Shown: positions 23,112-35,761, numbered from the stretch's first letter. The stretch: DNA of 64,000 nt from Jacaranda mimosifolia (GCA_018894105.1 CM032127.1:30310369-30374368); one strand, 5' to 3'. Numbers and translations are program-made. The notes: generated by a model from the sequence alone, not told the origin.

Positions 23112-24714
23112 TTTTATGGCTCATATGCCAGTAGTTGACCTAATCATAAGCTTAGAAACATAGGAGAGAGGTCAAGCATGCTCTAATTATTATTGAGGGG
23201 TTAGAGATGCTTGCTCTACTGCAACCACAAAAGTTTGCAGTACATGTGAGTTTGAGTTGTAGATTTATGTTAGCATGGGAAGACTTCTTAGAAGACTCTC
23301 CTAAAAAGGCCCTTTCCTTAGGAGTTTAGATTACATAACTTGAGTATTCACTATTTACATACTCTTTCCATATTCATTAGTTTTCTCTCTTAATTTCTCT
23401 AGAAGTATCACCAAATTATCTCCAAGAGTTTAAGGTATGTAAACTAATGAAACCTCTAATAGATATTCCACAAGGAAAATAGGGAGTTTGTGGAAGGCAT
23501 TCAAGTTAAGAAACTTGTAGTCCATCTGCATCAGAGGCTTATCCTATTCCCAATAAGTTCAAAGGTTGTCTAACACATAATTTTGATTTGCAGCAACATA
23601 TTTTACTATGTGGATATTCAAATTACTGCGGAAGCTTTATTTATGCTTAAGATCCTCAAAACTATTGATTTTGAATATTTTAGAAATAAAGGGGAATTTC
23701 TAGAACATTTCACAATTATTAGTTACATCTGTCATTTGGATTTATTAGAATAGAAGAAAAGTGGAGCTAAGATAGAAAATGATTTCCACATCACCAAAAT
23801 TTAAGCACCATGGTAACACTTTGGACAGGCAACTCTATTGTTTGTTTTATAGGTATCTAAAGGTTTGCTTTTATTAGTGCATAATAAAGTTAAGCTTGAG
23901 TTTAGTGTATCTTAGAAGTTATTTGCATTCTGTTTTGCGTACTAAGTGGTGAAAAATAACAAAGTTAATTTTAATGAAAGTAGCAGTTGCAACATGCTTT
24001 AAAGCTACTTGAGTACATATTTTGTTTCTAATTAGAAAGTTTGATTCTTATTTCTCCGACAATCTTTCTCTAGAGCATTACAACACTCATAGGTTTGAGG
24101 TGCGTAAATGAGTGAGTAACATTTTGTTATCAACCACTTATTAAAACATGTTTCTAAGTAATTTTAAATAAGAGCTTGTAGATCGGTATATTCATGCTTC
24201 AACCAAAGTGAAGCTAGTAGACAAGCATGATTTGACAAATATAAATCGACATAATTGTATGTATAGATAATCCAATCCGTACTGTTGTCATTTATGTATT
24301 CATATAAATCTAAAATAAGATAAGAACAAACTTCTTAAGTGACTTGAAAATTGAGATTTTGGTTGGATTTATTATCTTTTAGCTGAAAATTATTTTTATA
24401 ATCCTTTTATTGCATGACTAGAGTACTAAAAGAAGTTCTTATGATATATTATGCATATCAAATGGCCTTAAAATGAGCATGATGTGATCTTTTGAAGTCT
24501 TGGTTAGAACCAAAACACATATCCAATTACTTTTACATTATCTCACAATTGTGTTTACATCTGTAATGAGCAATGAAAAACGCAGAATTGCCTTTTTGCG
24601 GAGAACCCAAAAGGCATGCATACCACAAGAAATGCAAAATTAGCAAATGTGCATAGTTAATTACGATATACATGACTCTATGCCAAAATTATCGAGAAAG
24701 TAGCATCAACACCA
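23112..24714. other. Unassigned AT-rich sequence left of palindromic repeats
   Basis: No recognisable coding motif or LTR of the main family. It may belong to the same decayed gypsy-type element as 24715-27713, but nothing here shows that. Confidence 0.35.
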
Positions 24715-25230
24715 CTTTTAGAGCCCCTAGTGGGGCATGCCTAATACTACCATAAACCCCCCTAAAGGGTGTGTGAAGAAGTCTACTATAGGATTCCAAA
24801 AGAGCGTGAGGAACTCCACTATAAGACCCTCTAGTGGGCACGTGGATAACACATCAAAGCTTACTATAAGGTTCCTAAAGGATAAATGACGAACACATCA
24901 AACCCACCACAAAGCTCCAAGAAATACGTGGCACACACATCAAAGCCTACTACAAGAACTCCCAGGGTGTATGCAGAATACACATCATAGTGCACTACAA
25001 GACACCAATGAGCACGTGGCAAGCAAACAATTATATCTACACGCCAAAGCATACACAAAATGAGATCTATTACAACTTTAATAATACCCCCAATGGAGAT
25101 GACCACTAACAACATATGAATCCAGTAAGACCCCCAAAGAGGGGCTCATAAAAATTAAGTTTGTGGTAAGACCCCTAAAGGGGCTCATAAAATCGAGATT
25201 GTAGTAAGACCCCCAAGAGGGTCCGCAATC
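24715..25230. repeat. Degenerate tandem repeats with palindromic cores
   Basis: About nine imperfect units of roughly 50-60 bp. Each carries a short inverted core such as GCCCCTAGTGGGGC (24722-24735), CCCCCTAAAGGG or GACCCCTAAAGGGGC, joined to phrases like ACACATCAAAGCCTACTACA. The last units shorten to about 45 bp (25130-25225). Such arrays are common between coding region and LTR in large plant gypsy (Tat-type) elements. Confidence 0.7.
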
Positions 25231-25499
25231 GACTTATACATTATTGCATCTCATTGCGATAATATCTCAACAAGAAGTTAAAAAAGATAGGTGTAAACAT
25301 GCCACCACGCATTAACAACGCAAAAGTAATTGAAGATAAGTGTGGAAAAAAATATAACGAAGGCCAACCAAATGACTAAGTATGAAAAATGATTCAAATT
25401 GCTCAAACTATTAAAAATAAAGATAGTAAAGTTCAACAATATCAAAACAATGTGCAAAATGCCTGGCCAACACTTGGCCTAGGAGAAAAACTAAAAGCT

Positions 25500-27430
25500 A
25501 GCCATCATACTACTTATGAAAAAGCAAAAACACAAAGTAGTCCTAGAAAAAGGAAAAAATGAAAAAAGCTAATCAAAGCTCCCTCATGTACTTCTACAAA
25601 GCTGTATCTGCTAGATCCTCTACCATCATATCAATGCCCACCTTTGGAGCCTCACCAAACACTCCAGATGAGAGGTTTATTAAAATGTTGGCGTCAAGCA
25701 GACTCAAACATTGCTACTGGTTACTGCCCAGTTTCACTGAGCATACAAAAATAATCTTAAGTCTAATCATAAATCATTGTGGCCTCTACCTCAACTACCT
25801 CGAAGAACTCATTAGAACCCTTGAGCTCCTTCATTTTCTCCTTGCACATGGTAGTGACAAGTGCCTTTTCCTATAGAAGGCTCTAAGAATTTCCTTCTGA
25901 GCTTTAACTCCTTCACATAACACACCTTAAGCTATTCGTATTCCTTTAGCAACTTAGCAAACTTATTATTTGAGTTTGTTAGTAAGCAAACACTGTAGAC
26001 TTTTCCTTAAGCTAAGATACTACCACGATAGCCTTCGTCGCTCAATGAGGCATCTATACAACCAAATTTGAGACCAGCACTAAAAAGACAATAAACAAGA
26101 TATTTAAATGATTTAGTCTAACTACGAAGAAAACATGCAAGCATAAAACTAAGTAAGGAGATGAATGCATACATGAGCAAAGTTTCCAGTAGTGAGTTCA
26201 GTCAACTAGGAAGAGGAAAAAGATCTCCAACTTCCCCTAATCATACTTACTCACCCTGCTTTGTAAACTATAAATGTTGAAAAAGGTCTCATCCACATCC
26301 CAATGCAAGTTAATACCACATCTCTAGCATATATAGTAATGAAATAATCCCTTGTCTTCACCAACATGAAAAGGGTAAGAAGACTTAAGAACAAGTACCT
26401 TCTATGATTGATCCTCGTGCATGCTTCCCAGTTGGCTCAAAAATTACTAAGATAGAACTATAACCAATGCCCACCTAATGCACTGGAGAAGCAGGGGGAG
26501 CATAAACCTCACTTGAGCATACCTGTAGGGGGCTTAGACATTGCCTAATAGGCAATGCCTCCCCACATGTAGCTCCACCACACGTCTCCTATGAGAACCT
26601 CTATCTATCCTCCTAGCATGCACCCTCACCAAGTTGAGCTTCTTACCTATCATAGATATGGGAATTGATTAAGTTCAACATTCTAATGAATAATCAATCA
26701 AAAATATACAAGTATTGAGAAGAATGCAAGAAAGTAATAACAAATATACAAGCACGAGAAATCATTACAAAATAAATTAAGTACCCTTAGGGAACATGTA
26801 AGTGACATCAAAAGAAGAGGCGAACAATTCTGCCTCCTTGAAAAACATCGGTAAAGTTCATGATAAGCCTTAGCCAAGCACACTAATAATAGTGAACTAC
26901 TCCACATATGGGGAACTTCCCAACCCTCATCTCACATTAAAAAGAAGAAAAAAAACTACTAATATAAGGCCTTCCAAAAGAAAGCAAACTACCACTCAAG
27001 ATTACGACTTAGTTTAGAAAAGACATGGAAAAAAGGCTCATTTGATTTCTTCCGCACTCCAAACAAAGAGTAAAAATTATCTAAAGAGCTATGAAGACCC
27101 GGGTCCCTAAAACATACTCCATAACTCCTAATTATTTTCAAGAATAAGAGGCTAAGTTGAATAAAGAACCCAATGTTAAAGTAGCCACTAAATACAGTAA
27201 AGTACCCCAAGGGAGGCGATACCATGTTATCCTTCCACGAAGGAAAAATGAACTTATATTCATCAAAAAGGCAAATTATAAGCTTTAAAACTTCTAACTC
27301 CCCTGATGAGAGTGAACAAAGTATCTTAATGATGTTGGCAAAACTACAGTCAATAATATTAGTGTCCTTGAATCTCTTATCAAAAGAATTCTCTATTCTA
27401 AAATTAGAGTCAGATGAAGAAAACAACTCA
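25500..27430 (-). pseudogene. Gypsy-type gag-like gene, plant 'Transposase_28' style (decayed)
   Basis: The best part is 27426-26989: an N-terminal domain with FPSWKDNMVSPPLGYFTVF, then FFIQLSLLFLKIIRSYGV. This is the pattern of the domain that opens many plant gypsy-type gag proteins (hydrophobic 'P-L-H-P-F' region followed by a 'N-x-W' segment). Further downstream (about 25985-25780) the minus strand has coiled-coil-like text such as NKFAKLLKEYE and EKMKELKGSNEFFEVVE in shifting frames. Stops and frameshifts are frequent. Orientation agrees with the repeats lying downstream at 24715-25230. Confidence 0.5.
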
Positions 27431-27713
27431 TAAACTGAAGACTAACTCATGATTGTGACTCCACAAACTAATGTTGAACTAGGCAAAGCACACAAAGAAG
27501 GGCTCACAACTCAAAAAATACAACAACATCATGAAAAGGATAGCCCTCATGAACCCAGAAAATTTTGGCATGCCTTGACCTCCTAAAGGGATGCCCGCCA
27601 TGGAGCTAGAAAAATGTGTAGGTACCTTACACGATAGGTTCCTAGGCGTCATCCCTGGGCTCTAGCAGCTTAAGGCCAAGCGTGCGTAGCCGATGATTCT
27701 TTAGTGGTGTACT
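27431..27713. other. Sequence between gypsy remnant and element B
   Basis: No coding motif. It is slightly more GC-rich near 27580-27690. It ends at the target duplication of element B. Confidence 0.4.
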
Positions 27714-27718
27714 CCAAT

Positions 27719-29943
27719 TATTAAAATAGTGCCCCACAAGCCAATTAGATAGGCATGTAAACTATTTCACTTGTGATATAATCTTGATTGAATGATATTC
27801 ATTATGAATGGCCATATTCATCTTATCCTTAATTTCCTCCATTGTCATTTGGTTGAAGCCCTTATATCACATAAAACTACAAGACTTGGTCAATACACTC
27901 AGTGATGATCATGAAATAAGTCTTACAGGATCATGATCTTAAATATCCCAAATCATAGAATCTTATGAGACAGGGCATTTAAGATTTAGATAGACTGGCA
28001 TGAACGATGAATAAATCCAAGGGTTGGATATTGCTCCATTTCTTGAGCAAGTCATATGAGATATAGGTGCACATTAGTATGTGTTTGTTTGAAAACAAGC
28101 TCACTGAAGGCCCGCCTAGAGAATCCACTAGATAGCCATAATGGCAAGTCGGTAGTGGCAAGTTCTCCAACTTACGCTAGTGCATATTATTAGTCCTTTG
28201 ACTTGAGGATCCAAGATAACCTTATGTTTAAGGTCCTCATGCTTTGACTATTCCTTGACCACTTAGCGGGTCTTTCGGGTTGCGGTTGCATATGAGCTAC
28301 CTAGACATGGAGGTTTATGAGATCCAATATGGGATCCATTGTGAAGGGCGAATACATCTTCTAAATATTTCATAACGATAGATTCCAAGGAGCCCTTGCA
28401 CAAGACAATATAATAATTTGGAAAAGGAGTTTTCCAAAAATGAGGTGATAAATCAGAATTGAACATTGAGAATATAAATATAGTATTGAGGCTATTAGGG
28501 GGCCGGCAAATATTTTGCCCTAAGCCTCTTTTGGGAGATAGGAGGTGGAATGACTATATTTGCATAGTAAGCATAGAGCTAGAATGGTTATCCAGAAGCA
28601 TTCATTTCGGCCAACTAATTGGGCTCAATGGCTTGAGGTTGGACATCGACCATGGAGATTAGGCACTCTTCAATTAATGAGATTAATTGAATTTAGTCAT
28701 TAGTTTGAAGGAGTTTATACTAATGTGAATATATGATATTCAATAAGTCACAAGAGTTGTGAGCCCATGTCTAATGAATGATAGAACCTAATGGGTCACA
28801 CACTAAAGCTAATGGGAAATCCTACTTGATGAAGACGAATTTTTTAAAAGTTAGAAAGATTCCTTCATGACCAATTTTTGGAGGTTGATGGTTGACTAAA
28901 TTGTTGGTTGTTTTGGCTTGATCAATTTAATTATTAAATTGATCTAAATAATTTAAGGAGTTAAATTAGACCAGTTAAATTAAACATTAATTTAATTGGT
29001 GCCACATGACTATCAATTAGTCAAGTTAACTTAAGGAGTTAAGTTAACAATAACTAGCTTAAAAGTTGAGCTAATTGACTTAAGAGTTAAGTCAAATGTT
29101 AATTAAACTAAAGTGTTTAATTTAATGAAAATGAAGAATTATTTTTGGAGGGAAAATTCAAATGTAATGTTCATTTGGTGTGAATTAGAATTTATTTCGA
29201 TGGCATTTCATTAGATGAAATGAAAATTCCAAATGAAATTCAAATTCACATGCAACTTGCTCGAAGTTGGCACCAACCTTGAGGAAAGTGTGATGCCACC
29301 TTGACATCATACCTTCCTTCATCTATATATAGATATAGAGGGTGTGGCCGGCCACATGTATGTGAATGCAAGCAAAGTTGATCTAATTGTTAGATTATCT
29401 CATTTCCCTCCAATTTTGCATACGTTGCCTCATGTGTTGAAGCTTCACATTTTGTTCATCTCCTACCTCCATTTTTAGAATTTATCCTTGATATTCTCTC
29501 ATTTTTCTTCTAGTTAACATAGAAGAGAATTGGATTGCGTATTGGTGTGTGGATCTTATCATTTGAGGCAAGACAATTAGATTGCTAGCCTTTTGGAAAT
29601 CCTCTGTTCAGGCAATCACTTGGAGACATTTCTAGAAAGGCTTTCAGAGTTCTGATTGAGCTGAATTTTTTAATGTAGCTTCATCAAGATGTTGGTGGTT
29701 TTCAGGTCAAATTTCAGCTAATTTCAAGTTCATTTGGTTGGGCAAACGTTATTCACAAACTGGAGACAAATTCAAGCTGTTGAGATCTTCTTCCTTGTTT
29801 CATTGGATTTTGAGCTATTCAAGGTATTCTTCCAACCAAATCTAAATTTAAGGCATGGTTAGATCTTTGGCTTCATGTGTAGCCTAGTTATTTCGGCGTT
29901 TTTATGCTTTGATAATTGGATCTTAGTGCTACACTTAACTTCA
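27719..29943 (+). repeat. 5' LTR of copia element B
   Basis: 2225 bp, start TATTAAAATAGTGCCCC (the 3' copy has TGTTGGAATAGTGCCCC; G to A changes) and end ACACTTAACTTCA. It aligns with 35762-37995 throughout with scattered substitutions and small indels, so the insertion is not recent. Confidence 0.93.
29321..29356 (+). promoter_or_regulatory. LTR promoter region of element B: TATA box plus 14-bp palindrome
   Basis: ATCTATATATAGATATAG at 29321-29338 is the TATA region. It is closely followed by TGTGGCCGGCCACA (29343-29356), a perfect palindrome. Both are repeated in the 3' LTR (37361-37395). A transcription start just downstream is inferred from LTR layout. Confidence 0.55.
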
Positions 29944-29945
29944 AG

Positions 29946-29958
29946 TGGTATCGGAGCC
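29946..29958 (+). other. Primer binding site of element B (initiator Met tRNA type)
   Basis: TGGTATCGGAGCC matches the copia consensus TGGTATCAGAGCC at 12 of 13 positions, two bases after the LTR end. Confidence 0.88.
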
Positions 29959-31950
29959 TAATTCATACTTTAATTTGGATTTTTGGATGATTGGCTCATG
30001 TGATGAATTGATCTAAATCTCCAAATACTTGATCCAGTTTATGGATTGGAGTGTTTGGATAATGTTATATATGGCTCCCTTGCTTGATGAATTAAAAGCA
30101 TGATAATATGTGTTTTAAGTGTTAACTCATAGATTAGTATGTTTTAAATCATAGTTGCTAATGTTGAATTTTGATTTGGCATTAGTTGATGTTATATGTT
30201 GATATAGAATGTTAAATTTGGCCTTAAGGTGTTTTGGTCATTTTGGATCCAATTTGATTGGAGTTAATTGGAGATTTTTGAAGAATGTGATTCTCACTTA
30301 AACTTGATTTTTCAAGCATGATTGAGCACTTGAAATTTCACTTTAAAAAGGTATTTTAAATCTAAAATTTCATCCATAATGTGTTATTTAGTGTTTAGGA
30401 GGTGTCCTAAATTTTTGGTCCACAAAAGTTGAGCTTAAAATCACTTGACTCAATCATGACTCCAAAACAGGGCTGCTACCAGCCACTGCAGGGCATTGGC
30501 TAGGTAGTGGGCACGCCAGGCACATACTTACCGCTCAGCTATGCCCCCAGGTTGGGCTGGCAGCGGTTGTTTTGAGTTGAGGCAAGTTTTGAGTGTTATT
30601 TTTGGTTCCTTTAGTGACCAAAAGTATTCTATATTTCATATAATAGATGCACAATTATTGTGCAAGTTCTCAAAATTATGTTTGACATTTTTGATTGCTT
30701 TTAAAGTCATGTTAAAGTTCATCTCCAATTGTCGCAAAAATATGATGCATAATTGTTATGCTTGTTTTTGCTTGACCAATTAATTGTTTATGAGATAAGC
30801 ATTTAATTGTTGGAATTAAATGTCAATTCTTGGTTTATTTATTGTTCATTTAATTATTGAGTGGATGATGAATGAATGGCGATGATCATGAGCCTTTAAT
30901 ATTGATTTTGTTTGTTTCAAATTGTTGGAAATAGCTGTATTAAATTGGGGCCTGTATGCCTCTTAATTTCTTTCTTGTAAAATGTTATGAGAGTAGAATC
31001 ACTAGAAGTGAGGATTTCTTTCTCATGTAAATGTTACAAGTTGCAAAGAAGACCATTGGAGACATGAAGACCCATGAATATATGAGATACACTCTTGTAA
31101 TAGCTAGATTCAATCAACCCACTTAAAATCAACTAGGTGATGTACATATGGCTCTAAGTGCACCACTTAGTTAAGGCTCATAGTCATACCACCCTGGGAG
31201 CATGCTAGGCACATTTACATATTTATGCTTTCCATACCCTATTGATGTATGAGATGCATGTTTTAGATATAGAAAACCTAAATAAGAAGATAAAATTGAT
31301 AAGATATTGGCAAGTAAAAAAATTCCTCCACTCAGAATGTCTAAGTGATTCCAAAATATTAAGTCAAAATGAATATAAATTAAATGAAGTTTTAATTAAT
31401 CCATGCCTTCTACCAATAGTATATGGCATGACGACACTACCATTTTTGTGTGATGGCACTTGGTCATAGGGGTCACACTTAGGTGGAAAATTGTGACCAT
31501 ATACTTAGCATACGATGCACTTTTGATTTGAGGCTTCTCATGTATTGGCATTCGATCACGGATGATGTCATGGAGCGGTCTCGAATCAAAGTTTGATTGG
31601 TATGTCTGACTTAACACCTAATAATGTAGAGGTCGTCCGATCACAAGGATCTACATGAATAGTGAGGCAAAATATATCAAGAGTTGCATATGATGCAATT
31701 AGCAAAAATTGCTTACCTTTCAATTGTTTGTGGATGGCACTCGGTCACAAGGGTCTACTTACAAGTCCTTAAGGTCTTGATTCTCACTTGGAAATATGAT
31801 TTCCCAAATTCTTCTAGGGGGTGAAGAATTTGATAAAATAGTAGAAGCAAAACATGCTGGAAAGACCATGAACATCTTTTCAATATCAATATTAATCAAT
31901 CACATGCTTATATTCTCTTTTTCGCTTTTGATGATTTGTGAAATCTCAAA
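29959..31950 (+). other. Leader of element B
   Basis: About 2.0 kb without coding frame. It contains a GC-rich block (30465-30570) and four motif copies like GGCACTCGGTCACAAGGGTC at about 31455, 31547, 31631 and 31736. The 80-aa frame opening at 30541 lies in the GC block and has no counterpart in A or C. Confidence 0.7.
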
Positions 31951-32690
31951 ATGGCTATAAATCCACTCAATGTTATTTTGGAAACCAATAAACTAATTGG
32001 GCCTAACTTCCATGTTTGACTTAACCTCAAAATCATTCTAGATTGCTAAAAAAGTTTTAATGTCCTATACTATGGTGATCCTAATCCCATGGGGATTAAT
32101 GTAGATCTAGAGACATGTGAAATGTTCACGAATTGGGTTAAGGATCATCCTATCCCATAGTCTCATAATGGCATCTACAAACTTTAAAATATCTCATGGA
32201 CACATGAATAGTACCTTGGTTCAAATTTACAAGAGTTGTAAAAGCAAACAAAGTATGAGAAATTCATGTTGTCAAAGGATATTTTTCAAGCTAGGATAGA
32301 TGTGAAGTTATGGGTCATCGACTACGGTCTAATGATGATTAAGCTTGAAGAAGCTTTTCAACTTGGACATAGTGATGGACAGTGATCTCCAAAAGGATTT
32401 GATCTCACATCCTCACCGAGTTTTATTGATCAAAGTAGTGATCTAGATAGAGACTACCATGACAAGGGCATACTATTAATGCTTGCTTCCTCTTCCAAGT
32501 CTATGGGCCCTAGGGGTGCTAGAAAGGGAGGTAAAAAGAAGAAAAATTCTTCCTCTAAGGGAAGGCAACCATTAAAGGCATCAGAAGAAATCAAGAGATT
32601 ATAGAGGATATAGTCAATATTACTTATTTCAACTTTGACAAAAAAGGCCATCGAAAGCGGTGTTGCAAGGAATACCTTGCAACCTTTGAG
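31951..32690 (+). pseudogene. gag: gag of copia element B (broken)
   Basis: Starts MAINPLNVILETNKLIGPNF at 31951, then is broken by stops (for example where A has NWLRNLKIIL). The zinc-knuckle remnant near 32628-32668 reads YFNFDKKGHRKRC: Gly, His and the last Cys survive, but the first two Cys are lost. Lysine-rich text precedes it (about 32520-32570). Confidence 0.82.
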
Positions 32691-33038
32691 AAGGGTATGT
32701 ACTTTATTGAAGTACATTTAAGGATAAATTATCCCTGATGGATACATGATATCACATGTGTTTCTTAACTTTGTAATTTGTTACAAATAATAGAAAGAAG
32801 AATAAAACCAAGTGATGAGAATATAATATAATACCTTAGCAAAGGAGTAAGAGTTGCAGCCAAAGTCGAAGGCATACAATAAGTTAGACTTAGGGAACTC
32901 CATACATGTATTAAACCCTTATTATTATATACCATATATTATTGAAAACATTATTTCAATTCTCATTTTAGATAGCAAAGAATTTCATCCTTCTACATCA
33001 AATGGGAGATTGAAGGCATTAAATAATGGATTCTTTAG
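32690..33038 (+). pseudogene. pol: Protease region of copia element B (broken)
   Basis: Text equivalent to element A 8925-9260, including YFIEVHLRINY and, in shifting frames, KLDLGNSIHVLNPYYYIPYI (32878-32937). The active-site D-S/T-G is not readable: the phrase at about 32735 gives WIHDITC. Confidence 0.65.
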
Positions 33039-34104
33039 TTGCTTATGGTATACTTAACAAAGGATTATTATACATTTTTGGATTCTCAAACATCACTGAT
33101 GCATATTCAATCAAGTAAAACAAAACTAGATAACCAAGAAGATGCCACCTTGTCGCATGCAAGACTTGGCCATATCTCTACAAGTAGGATGAGCAAGTTC
33201 AAAGCTCTTAAAGCACCAAATGTTAGTGTCATTGAGGATCATCCTACTTATGAATTTTGTTTGAAGGGAAAAATGACCAAGGCTCATTTTGTAGGACAAA
33301 TGGAGCGAACCACAAATCCTTTGGGTTTGATCTATACGAATGTATGTGGCCCACTAAGAGTTAGTGTGAGAGGAGGTTATTCTTACTTCATTACCTTCAC
33401 CAATGGTCATACTCGGTTCAGGCAACTGTATCTTATGAAGTACAAGTCCGAAGCCTTTAAACTGCTCAAAGTGTATAGGAATGAAGTAGAAAAGCAAAAG
33501 GGACTTAGTATTAGAGCTCTTCGATTAAATCGAGAGGGAGAAACTTAAGTACTAAATTCTTGGATTATCTAAAAAAGAATGGGATTCTCTCTCAATGGAC
33601 TGCACTCGGCACACCCCAACACAAAAGAGTAGCTGAGAGGAGCAATCGTACCTTATTGGACATGGTACATTCTATTGTGAGCTTTTTTGATGTGCCTATA
33701 TCTTTTTAGAGATAACCATGATACACGTTGGTGAGGCTACTACATATAGTACCCTCAAAGTTGGTGCCCAAAATACTGCATGAGATATGGTATGGTAAAG
33801 CACTCTCTCACCATTATCTAAGGGTTTGGGGGTCTCCCACTTACGTAAAGTGGTTAGTGGGAGACAAGTTGGATATTAAATCTACCTTGTGCAAGTTCGT
33901 AGGATATCTAAAAGAGTCTTTAGGGTATTACTTTTATGATCCCTCAAAGAAAAAAGTGTTTGTTTTGAAAAATACCCATTTTGTGGAAAAAAAATTTCTA
34001 TTGGATAGAAATGGCGTTGTTATTGAACTTGATGAAGTTCAAGATGATCATCAAATCCCACAAGCAGTGGAAATAATTGAGCATCAAGAGCCTTACACAT
34101 AATT
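33039..34104 (+). pseudogene. pol: Integrase of copia element B (broken)
   Basis: GAG-pre-integrase box HARLGHIS (about 33156), catalytic core GLIYTNVCGPLRVSVRGGYS (33328-33387) with the first Asp replaced by Asn, and ITFTNGHTRF (about 33394), where the second Asp is Gly. After a frame break at 33548 come RSNRTLLDMVHSIVS (about 33640) and the C-terminal block HEIWYGKA ... VWGSPTYVKWLVGDKLD ... FVGYLKESLGYYFYDPS (33779-33950). Strand transfer activity would be lost. Confidence 0.88.
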
Positions 34105-34105
34105 T

Positions 34106-35226
34106 ATGAGAAGGTCGGATCAAATCAAAAAGCAACCCAAAATGTTTGGATTACTTCATGAGATGGGTCAATCGGATAGTAATCCAAAGACCAATGAGGA
34201 AGCTATGTTGGATATAGACTCGGAATATTGGCTAGATGCCATGAAACCCAAAATGGACTCTATTTACTCTAATAAAGTATGGACTTTAGTAGATCCACCG
34301 AAGGGAATAATTCCCGTTGGTTGCAAGTGGATCTATACGCGAAAGCTAGAAGTCAATAGAGAGGTAATGACCTTTAAGGCGCAACTAGTGGCAAAAGGTT
34401 ATACTCAAAGGCCAGGTATTGATTTTAAGTCAACCTTTTCACCAGTTGCAATGCCTAAGTCTATTTGGATTTTACTTACCATATCCACATATTATTACTA
34501 TGGATATGACAAATGGATGTGAAAATCGATTTCCTCAATAGAAACATTGAAGAAGAAATTTATAGAGAGCAACCACAACACTTTACAACCAAAGGGAGTG
34601 AACAAAAGGTTTGCCAACTCAAGAGATCCATTTATAGACTCAAGCAAGTGTCCTAAAGTTGGAATATACATTTTGATAAGATAGTCAAATCATTTAGCTT
34701 TATCAAAAATATGAATGAACCTTGTGTGTACAAGAAGGGTAGTGGGAATAGTATACAGTTTATTGTGCTTTATGTCGATAACATCCTTCTCATTGGGAAT
34801 GAAGTAGGAATGTTAGAGTGTACTAAAGCATGGTTATCTACTCAATTCTCCATAAAGGATTTGGGAGAAGCATTCTACATATTAGGAATATGTATCTATA
34901 GAGATAGATCGAGGAGGATGCTGGGGTTTTTCCAAATCCCATACATTGACAAGATACTAAAGAGGTTTCATATGGAAGAATCCAAGAAGGGATTCCTTCC
35001 TGTGAGACATGGTCTTCATCATTCCAAGTCTATGACCCTTAAGATAGAGGAAGAGAGATGTAAGATGTCACACATACCTTATGTGTCTGCCATTCAGAAC
35101 ATAATATGCGCCGTTCAATGTACAAGATTGGATGTGGCACATGCTTTAAGTATTACGAGCCGATTTCAATCCGACCCCTCAGTGAATATCACTAGATGGC
35201 CATTAAAACGATCCTTTAGTACTTGA
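34106..35226 (+). pseudogene. pol: Reverse transcriptase of copia element B (broken)
   Basis: Opens after one stop with RRSDQIKKQPKMFG (34109). YWLDAMKPKMDSIYSNKVW (about 34226-34282), VPVGCKWIYTRKLEVNRE-type text at about 34314 and FKAQLVAKGYTQRPGIDF (34374-34427) are the RT palm and fingers. The catalytic box at about 34770 is YVDNILLIGNE (YVDD with the second Asp changed to Asn). Stop at 34520; a frameshift joins the second segment 34711-35226, which ends in ARLDVAHALSITSRFQSD-like text. Confidence 0.9.
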
Positions 35227-35229
35227 GAA

Positions 35230-35740
35230 GGACTAAGGATTAATTTTGGTATATGAAAATGGAGAATTGAAACTTGAGGCATTTTCAGATTCTAGTTTTC
35301 CATATGATGTAGATGACCTAAAATTCACTTCTGGATTCATATTTTGCCTCAATGGCAATGCGATGAATTGGAAGAGTTCTAAATAAGACATCATAGCCGA
35401 TTCAACCATAGAGGCGGAATACATTGCGGTTTTGAAAACCACAAGGAAGGTGTTTAGATAGAAACTTCATCCAAGAGTTGGATGTAGCGCCTAGCATGCA
35501 TGAACTTATGGTTGTCTTTTGAAGACAACTTTGAACTTAAACCAAGATCTCATCAGTGATCCAAATACAAATAAATGCATTATCATTTCATGATATATGA
35601 TATCATTTTATAGAGGTGACATCTGAGTGGAAATGGTTGCCTCAGAAGTGAATATAATAGATTCATTGATATAACCCCTAAAACAAAAAGGTCTTTGAAG
35701 GACATCTTGAGAAGATAGGCCTTAAGGCTATGGGGTATTT
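35230..35740 (+). pseudogene. pol: RNase H of copia element B (broken)
   Basis: Contains AMNWKSSK, a stop, then DIIADSTIEAEYIAV (35357-35430). This is the conserved copia RNase H block around the catalytic D and E. Downstream text corresponding to FIQELDV-P is readable near 35470. Element A lacks this domain and element C retains it near 46240-46080. Confidence 0.8.
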
Positions 35741-35742
35741 GC

Positions 35743-35761
35743 TTTAGGGAAAATGGGAGAT
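35743..35761 (+). other. Polypurine tract of element B
   Basis: TTTAGGGAAAATGGGAGAT directly precedes the 3' LTR start TGTTGGAATAG. Confidence 0.75.

Noticed and set aside
24864..25115. Minus-strand 83-codon frame across the palindromic repeats
   Set aside because: The frame is produced by the tandem repeat units and shows only repeated phrases without a domain.
29936..29943. LTR end of element B placed at GTGCTACA (29932) instead of ACTTCA (29943)
   Set aside because: Ending at ACTTCA leaves the usual 2-base spacer to the primer binding site and gives matching flanks CCAAT/CCTAT. The earlier end gives no target duplication.
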